A program made the position numbers and the translations under genes. Below the pieces are notes generated by a model. It saw only the letters and a program-made list of their open reading frames with translations. It did no database searches and was not told where the DNA came from. Shown here piece by piece: positions 4,436-8,580 of a DNA stretch of 8,580 bases; within the stretch, counting starts at the first letter, position 1; each line of letters opens with the position of its first letter. Source of the DNA: Acidimicrobiales bacterium (GTDB lineage Bacteria > Actinomycetota > Acidimicrobiia > Acidimicrobiales > Acidimicrobilacustridaceae); NCBI GenBank assembly GCA_023261915.1, contig JALRFT010000062.1, forward strand, positions 1 to 8,580, read 5' to 3'.

Positions 4436-6946
4436 GTGCGACCACACCCCCCTAGTGTGCTGCGAAGCCTCTCGGTAGCGGTCATTGCCGTGGGACTGGT
4501 CGCCGGCATTGCGCCTGCGGTGGATGCCGGGGGGTCGTGGCCGACAACTCCTGGGTACTACGGACCCGGGTATCAGTACTTCGGCCCATACGAGCATCTT
4601 GGTGGGCCGGCGGGCGCACCCGACGAGATCGCTGGCACCGACACTCCTCCCGACCGATTTGTGATCGGTCACGACAACTCTCTCTACCCGACTGGGTCGG
4701 ACGCCCGCCTCGGCGAGTTTGACCATGAATATGCCGCACGTGGGTGGGGGACCCCATCGGACCTGTGGCGATACTCGCTCATGGACACATTCCCCGATGG
4801 GAGCACCACAAGGTGGGATGAAAGCACGTTTACCACGTGGCCCGTTGAGAGGAACGAACGCCCGACGAGGCTCACAAAGTGGAGTGCGGACGGAACGCTG
4901 CTGTGGGAGAACCATCTGGACTGGATGGTGCAGATCGACGCATGGTCCGGCCATACCTACCAAGGCGGAATGGACGATATCTCGGCAAGCCCCGATGGAT
5001 CGGTGTACGTCGTCGGACATGCCAAAGACGTGGCTTTCATTGCGCACTTCACGGCCGCCGGGGAGTTCGACTGGATCGTCCCGTTGTCTCCACCTCGGTG
5101 CGGCCGATACCTGAGCTACTTCACCGGCCTCGATACTGGCCCCGACGGATCTGCGGTCATTGGACTTACCTGGCCCCACTCTCCACAAGCTGATGGACGA
5201 ACGTGTCCAGCATTCGCCCTCCCCACCGAGCCACCACCTATTGACCTTGACCAGTACGGCTTCGGACCTACGTACGGCAAGTGGGAGAACACTCCCACTG
5301 TCGATATTTTTTCTGCCGGTGGTGACGCCACGGTCACCACAATGGTCGCTCGCTACGGCGTCGATGGCGAACTGGTGAACGCCTGGAATGCGGTTGTGAC
5401 ACAGCAGAGTCTGCGAAACGTCGATGGTGATCTCGTCGTTCTTCCCGACAATCGAGTGGCTCTGCTCACCCAGGCCAGCCAGAACATTTCGTTCACGACA
5501 GCCGCTGGTTGGGAGCGCAACGATCTTGACCCGGGCCAGCACAGCACGCTGGCGCTGTTTACTCCGAATGGCCAAGACCTTGTCTGGAAGACCATCACGA
5601 GTGGGGCCGGCCGGGTACAGCCCGGCAGGATTGAGCTCGCCCATGACGGCAGCATCCTCTTGACTGCCGACATTCATGGGGAAGCCCGATTCTCCAGCGC
5701 CACTGATGGTCCGGCCGCCACCCCCGAGGAAGTGCCCTATCCCTCCAACCGCCGGTGCCTCTTTCACATCTCCCTGCCCGATCTGGGTGTGCGCTGCTGG
5801 GTTGGCAACACCGTCGCCGCCAACTACTCGGTCTCGGGGATGCTGGAGTGGGCCACCACCTTGGGGTTGTGGCCGGATACCGGGTTCGACCCTGTTCAGA
5901 CGAGGATTGTGCCGGTGGGCGTCAACGACGCTGACGTCATCCGGGGGGAGGCGTGGCGAATGATCCGCTCGTCACCACCTGTTCCACCACCTGGAGCACC
6001 CCCTCCTCCGGACCCCGTTGAAGAAGAACCGCCACCCCCCGTGGACGAGGAACCATCCGATCCTGAGCCACCCTCGCCACCGAGGCAATACGACTGGTCA
6101 GAGTGGATTGCCCAACGCTATGCCGCAACGACGCCTTGGCTCTATGAAGGCTCCTTCGATCGCGTCACCGCGTGGGCAGCGTGGCTCTTTCACTCTGGCC
6201 TCAATCCCGAGAACCCGCCATCCTGGATTCAGGGGCTCCTTGATCCAGACCTACCAATCACCGACCCTCCTGTCATCCTCCTCGACGCTCTACTCAGAGG
6301 AGACATAACTACTCCTGAGGCCCCTAGCGAGCCCCTCGGGGAGGGTGACGTCACAACGAGTTCGAGTCGGACCACTGGGCGGTCATGCATGTCAGCGGCC
6401 CCCCGACCCTTCCTTGATGTCAGCCCGGCCAGCGATGGCGGCAAGGCGGTGTCCTGCCTCCATCACCTCGGGATCGCCAACGGGACCGGCGGCGGACGGT
6501 TTACGCCACAGCGTGCGATCACTCGAGCCGAGATGGCGACATTCCTGTGGCGCATTGCGGGCCGTCCATCCCCGACCACGCAGAATCCATTCAGCGACGT
6601 TTCCGATGCGGCCACCTACTCCGTGGCGGTGCGGTGGCTGGCTGAGACCGGAATCACGACCACTGCTTCATCGGGGCAGTTCAAGCCGAACGAGCTCGTT
6701 ACCCGCGGCCAAATGGCGACGTTCCTGTGGGCCTTCACCGGAAGACCAGCGGTGGGTGCGAGTTCTTTCAATGACGTGCCCCGCACCCAATGGTTCACCA
6801 AAGCCATCGACTGGCTTGCTCATCGCCGGATCGCCAGGGGTATGGGTGACGGATCGGTCTACAGACCATATGACCCCGTGACCCGCGAGCACATGGCGCT
6901 GTTCCTCAATCGCCTAGGGACGTCCTACCGCATGTGGTCAATCTGA
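4436..6946 (+). CDS. Secreted propeller-like protein with three C-terminal SLH units
   Basis: An 836-residue exported protein of unknown exact function. Residues 1-31 form a signal peptide (basic n-region, hydrophobic core about 12-26, likely cleavage after V-D-A31). A Gly/Tyr/Pro-rich stretch follows to about 60. Residues about 140-420 contain spaced propeller-like units with a D/N-G-x-x-x-W core, such as SADGTLLWENHL (150-161), TAAGEFDWIVPL (206-217) and TPNGQDLVWKTI (376-387), each near a D-G-S strand. Cys222/257 and Cys441/454 may form disulfides. A Pro/Glu linker spans 514-549, then an uncharacterised Trp-rich segment to about 640. Three SLH units follow (about 658-717, 718-775, 776-836) with ITRAEMATFLW, VTRGQMATFLW and VTREHMALFLN. 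SLH units usually attach proteins to the cell envelope. Start GTG 4436 has GAGAGG 5 nt upstream. The gene is convergent with the minus-strand gene on its right. Localisation is a firm inference; substrate or partner is unknown. Confidence 0.85.
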   Translation: MRPHPPSVLRSLSVAVIAVGLVAGIAPAVDAGGSWPTTPGYYGPGYQYFGPYEHLGGPAGAPDEIAGTDTPPDRFVIGHDNSLYPTGSDARLGEFDHEYAARGWGTPSDLWRYSLMDTFPDGSTTRWDESTFTTWPVERNERPTRLTKWSADGTLLWENHLDWMVQIDAWSGHTYQGGMDDISASPDGSVYVVGHAKDVAFIAHFTAAGEFDWIVPLSPPRCGRYLSYFTGLDTGPDGSAVIGLTWPHSPQADGRTCPAFALPTEPPPIDLDQYGFGPTYGKWENTPTVDIFSAGGDATVTTMVARYGVDGELVNAWNAVVTQQSLRNVDGDLVVLPDNRVALLTQASQNISFTTAAGWERNDLDPGQHSTLALFTPNGQDLVWKTITSGAGRVQPGRIELAHDGSILLTADIHGEARFSSATDGPAATPEEVPYPSNRRCLFHISLPDLGVRCWVGNTVAANYSVSGMLEWATTLGLWPDTGFDPVQTRIVPVGVNDADVIRGEAWRMIRSSPPVPPPGAPPPPDPVEEEPPPPVDEEPSDPEPPSPPRQYDWSEWIAQRYAATTPWLYEGSFDRVTAWAAWLFHSGLNPENPPSWIQGLLDPDLPITDPPVILLDALLRGDITTPEAPSEPLGEGDVTTSSSRTTGRSCMSAAPRPFLDVSPASDGGKAVSCLHHLGIANGTGGGRFTPQRAITRAEMATFLWRIAGRPSPTTQNPFSDVSDAATYSVAVRWLAETGITTTASSGQFKPNELVTRGQMATFLWAFTGRPAVGASSFNDVPRTQWFTKAIDWLAHRRIARGMGDGSVYRPYDPVTREHMALFLNRLGTSYRMWSI
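5280..5312 (+). other. Perfect intragenic hairpin followed by a T-run
   Basis: Inside the SLH protein gene, AGTGGGAG (5280-5287) pairs perfectly with CTCCCACT (5292-5299) around an AACA loop. Six T follow at 5307-5312 after a 7-nt spacer. The shape resembles an intrinsic terminator, but the T-run is further from the stem than usual. Coding continues through it without interruption. The structure is seen directly; a function is speculative. Confidence 0.4.
6407..6943 (+). repeat. Three tandem SLH-coding units with 180-nt period
   Basis: The ATG-GCG core of each SLH unit starts at 6533, 6713 and 6893, exactly 180 nt (60 codons) apart. The first two cores agree at 17 of 18 bases (ATGGCGACATTCCTGTGG against ATGGCGACGTTCCTGTGG). 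The third is more diverged. This is protein-domain repetition within one gene, not a mobile or intergenic repeat. Confidence 0.75.
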
Positions 6947-7004
6947 CCACCGCCGTTGATCGTTACCGGGCGGGACCTGCCTCTGGGTCACAACACGAGC
7001 ATGA

Positions 7005-7020
7005 GGGGTGCAATCACCCC
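7005..7020. terminator. Small hairpin at the convergent gene junction
   Basis: GGGGTG (7005-7010) pairs perfectly with CACCCC (7015-7020) around a CAAT loop. It lies 58 nt after the SLH gene stop and overlaps the stop codon of the minus-strand gene. A position between two converging genes suits a bidirectional terminator, but neither side has a T-run, so support is modest. Confidence 0.3.
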
Positions 7021-7304
7021 GTGATCTCTACGAGCACCTCGAGGACGTCGACCTTGGCCACCGTGGCCCCGCCGGGCGCTGACGAGCCAACGGCGATGGT
7101 CGCCGCTCGTGCCCGAGCATCTGCCTCAGTGCGGAAGCGATAGATCCCAACGCCGGCGGTTCGGTCATCGGAGATCGTCCACGTCGCATCAACGAGACCG
7201 TTGAGGGCGCCGACCGCTGGCACGGCCGTCTCGACCAAGGCCTGCCGCATGTCCTCAGGACTTGCACCCTCCGGTAGGGAAACGGTGGCGATAACGGCCC
7301 ACAT
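7014..7304 (-). CDS. Small protein, possible dimeric alpha/beta-barrel fold
   Basis: A 96-residue soluble protein with no signal peptide or membrane segment. The frame also allows a GTG start at 7319, but AAGGAG at 7316-7311 (minus strand) lies 6 nt before ATG 7304, so the shorter form is chosen. The layout is strand (MWAVIATVSL), helix (about 15-33, SPEDMRQALVETAVPAVGAL), strand with Trp (V-D-A-T-W-T-I), strand (A-G-V-G-I-Y-R-F), helix with E-A-D-A-R-A-R-A, and a last strand (K-V-D-V-L-E-V-L-V-E). This order resembles ferredoxin-like dimeric alpha/beta-barrel proteins (ABM, YdhR or GYD-like families), some of which are small monooxygenases. No catalytic residue can be assigned. It lies 92 nt downstream of the carotenoid oxygenase gene on the same strand and may be co-transcribed. 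The coding call is good; the fold is inference from pattern only. Confidence 0.7.
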   Translation of the reverse strand: MWAVIATVSLPEGASPEDMRQALVETAVPAVGALNGLVDATWTISDDRTAGVGIYRFRTEADARARAATIAVGSSAPGGATVAKVDVLEVLVEITG

Positions 7305-7310
7305 GGCAAA

Positions 7311-7316
7311 CTCCTT
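7311..7316 (-). promoter_or_regulatory. Ribosome binding site deciding the start at 7304
   Basis: On the minus strand AAGGAG is followed by TTTGCC and then ATG (7304-7302), an ideal 6-nt spacing. It lies inside the longer GTG-start version, which argues that the longer version is not the real protein. Confidence 0.7.
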
Positions 7317-7396
7317 CACTCACCGGCAATCACGGCGACCGCCGGCCGAGGGCAATCCTAGATCCACTGGCACGCTCCAACTGCGGAGGTGACGTC

Positions 7397-8580
7397 TCAG
7401 CTGTCGGGATCTCGGACCCAGTTGCCATGGAAGCCAAACGGGACCCGTTGCGGCAGCCTGATCCGTGCGACATATCCACGCTCAAAGTCCTGCGCGTCGA
7501 TGACAACGAACTCAGCCGAGCCGTCATTCCCATCGTGGACAAAGGTGAGCAGCCACCCATCATCCTCATCGACAGTGTCGGGCCGAGCGACGAATACCGG
7601 CTCCCCTGCCGCCCGACCGGGCCCATGATCAAAAACGATCCGGGTACCGGTGACGAGGTCGTGCTTCACCGTCGGCCAATGCATCGAGAGCGGGTTGATC
7701 TCCGCGCAATAGCCGTAGCGATAGGGCTTACCTGTCAGCGAGCCGCGGTGGCGGGGAAACTCGTTGGCGCGCTCATCAATAGTGGTGACGTTCACTCGTC
7801 TCCGGGAGGGATCAACCTCCCAACGAACGAGCGATGGTACCGAATCACCGAACGGCCCCCGGATGTCGTGGCGCATCATCTCTTTGTAGAAACAGAGGTC
7901 GATGACAACCTTGCCCTCATCGGTGTCGTAGGCATTGAGCGGGTGGAATGCATACCCAACGGGAACATCGATCCACGCGATATCGGCGGCCGTTCCCTCC
8001 CGGGGCATCAGACCGACCCGATTGCCGTACTCGTCGTTCCAGCGGAAAGGGAACAGATTGCCGGCGGCGACCAGATCAAGGTCAATCAGAACTGGCTGGT
8101 CATAGACGACGATGTAGCGATCGGTGATCGACATGTCGTGGACCATCGACATACCGGGTAAGGGGATGTCGACCGTTCGATTCACCCGACCGTCACTACC
8201 GACGCGGACGTACTGGATGTGATCCATCCACTCGGCCCAGGCGTAGGCCATGGCATGCATCTCACCGGTTTCGGCATCGAACTTTGGATGCGCAGTAAAC
8301 GCTCCGGGCAGGGTCCCGAAAAAGTCGTTCCGGCCGACGGTTTCAAGCTCATATGTCAACTCAACGGGACAGCCGCCCGCCTCGACCATGGCCCAGGTCG
8401 TTCCGGCAAAGCCGCCCACATTGGTGTTGGGACCAACCGGCGAACCATTCCAGTTCCGACCCGGGATGTCGGGGAGACCTCGAGCCGCACTGACGTTCCG
8501 GGAGCCGACGTAGCGATTGCGATACCACTCGGCTCGACCGTCACGAAGGCAAACTCCGTGGACCATGCCGTCGCCAAGGA
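7397..8580 (-). CDS. Carotenoid oxygenase (RPE65/CCD family), 5' partial
   Basis: An iron(II)-dependent dioxygenase of the carotenoid cleavage/RPE65 superfamily, which oxidatively cleaves C=C bonds in carotenoids, apocarotenoids or stilbenes. The frame continues past the first ATG (8566) to the right edge and reads L-G-D-G-M-V-H-G-V-C-L-R-D-G-R-A-E-W-Y. GDGMVHG is an internal family motif, so the start lies outside the window. Numbered from that Met, all four expected iron-ligand histidines are present: His93 (AHPKFDAETGE), His143 (MVHDMSITDRYIV), His208 (YAFHPLNAYD) and His380 (PFGFHGNW, 10 residues before the end). No frameshift or missing ligand is seen in the 389 visible residues, so the enzyme looks active. 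No membrane segment or signal is visible in this part. The substrate cannot be told from sequence alone. The gene for a small alpha/beta protein follows 92 nt downstream. Confidence 0.94.
   Translation of the reverse strand, partial: LGDGMVHGVCLRDGRAEWYRNRYVGSRNVSAARGLPDIPGRNWNGSPVGPNTNVGGFAGTTWAMVEAGGCPVELTYELETVGRNDFFGTLPGAFTAHPKFDAETGEMHAMAYAWAEWMDHIQYVRVGSDGRVNRTVDIPLPGMSMVHDMSITDRYIVVYDQPVLIDLDLVAAGNLFPFRWNDEYGNRVGLMPREGTAADIAWIDVPVGYAFHPLNAYDTDEGKVVIDLCFYKEMMRHDIRGPFGDSVPSLVRWEVDPSRRRVNVTTIDERANEFPRHRGSLTGKPYRYGYCAEINPLSMHWPTVKHDLVTGTRIVFDHGPGRAAGEPVFVARPDTVDEDDGWLLTFVHDGNDGSAEFVVIDAQDFERGYVARIRLPQRVPFGFHGNWVRDPDS

Noticed and set aside
4077..4445. Minus-strand 122-codon open frame covering the 4203-4435 gap.
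   Set aside because: Low-complexity Ala/Gly/Asp-rich translation, mostly antisense to the mnhD end, with no recognised motif.
3998..5767. A 589-codon open frame on the minus strand across the end of mnhD, the gap and the first half of the SLH gene.
   Set aside because: Over the SLH gene its codons use exactly the same triplets as the sense gene. Antisense stops would need sense TTA, CTA or TCA, which are rare in GC-rich codon use, so a long stop-free shadow is expected. The translation shows no family motif, signal peptide or domain pattern.
5932..6354. Two copies of the palindrome TGACGTCA (5932-5939 and 6346-6353) inside the SLH gene.
   Set aside because: Both lie within coding sequence, far from any promoter, and are built from common GAC/GTC codons. 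Two short copies are not enough to propose a regulator site.
7355..7380. TAGGAT (7360-7355) with TTGGAG (7380-7375) on the minus strand as a promoter for the small gene.
   Set aside because: The spacing is only 14 nt, too short for a normal sigma-70-type promoter, and similarity to consensus is weak.
7427..8161. A 244-codon plus-strand open frame opposite the carotenoid oxygenase.
   Set aside because: It shares codon boundaries with the real minus-strand gene, which has all four iron ligands. The plus-strand product has no recognisable motif.

Overview
The window is high-GC, densely packed bacterial chromosome. GC-rich third codon positions, GTG starts mixed with ATG, 4-nt gene overlaps and an SLH-tailed secreted protein fit an actinobacterium. 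My best guess is an Acidimicrobiia-type organism, but this is inference from style: no rRNA or other phylogenetic marker is present.

Layout. (1) Positions 1-4202, plus strand: seven genes of a multisubunit cation/proton antiporter (Mrp/Mnh family) in the order mnhE (5' end outside the window), mnhF, mnhG, a standalone MbhD-MbhE-type subunit, mnhB, mnhC, mnhD. All six junctions are 4-nt stop/start overlaps, so this is one tightly coupled transcription and translation unit. The order matches the antiporter module of archaeal membrane-bound hydrogenases (MbhA to MbhH) rather than the classical mrpA-G order. No ND5-like MrpA N-terminal part and no hydrogenase gene is visible. (2) 4203-4435: a 233-nt gap with a weak hairpin, a short dyad, a possible -10 element and a good ribosome binding site. 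(3) 4436-6946, plus strand: a large secreted protein with signal peptide, propeller-like repeats, a Pro/Glu linker and three C-terminal SLH units. (4) 6947-7013: a short convergent gap with a small hairpin at its right edge. (5) 7014-8580, minus strand: a carotenoid oxygenase family enzyme (5' end beyond the right edge, all four iron-ligand histidines present), followed downstream by a 96-residue protein resembling dimeric alpha/beta-barrel proteins.

How the genes work together. The antiporter genes would build one membrane complex exchanging Na+ (or another monovalent cation) for H+, for pH and salt homeostasis or energy coupling. The SLH protein is a separate exported, probably envelope-associated product with no evident link to the antiporter. 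The oxygenase and the small protein may be co-transcribed, but nothing in the sequence shows a shared pathway.

No RNA gene, CRISPR array, insertion sequence or phage gene was seen. The most unusual points are the hydrogenase-like order of the antiporter operon with a fused MbhD-MbhE subunit, the architecture of the SLH protein, and a perfect 8-bp hairpin followed by a T-run inside that protein's coding region.
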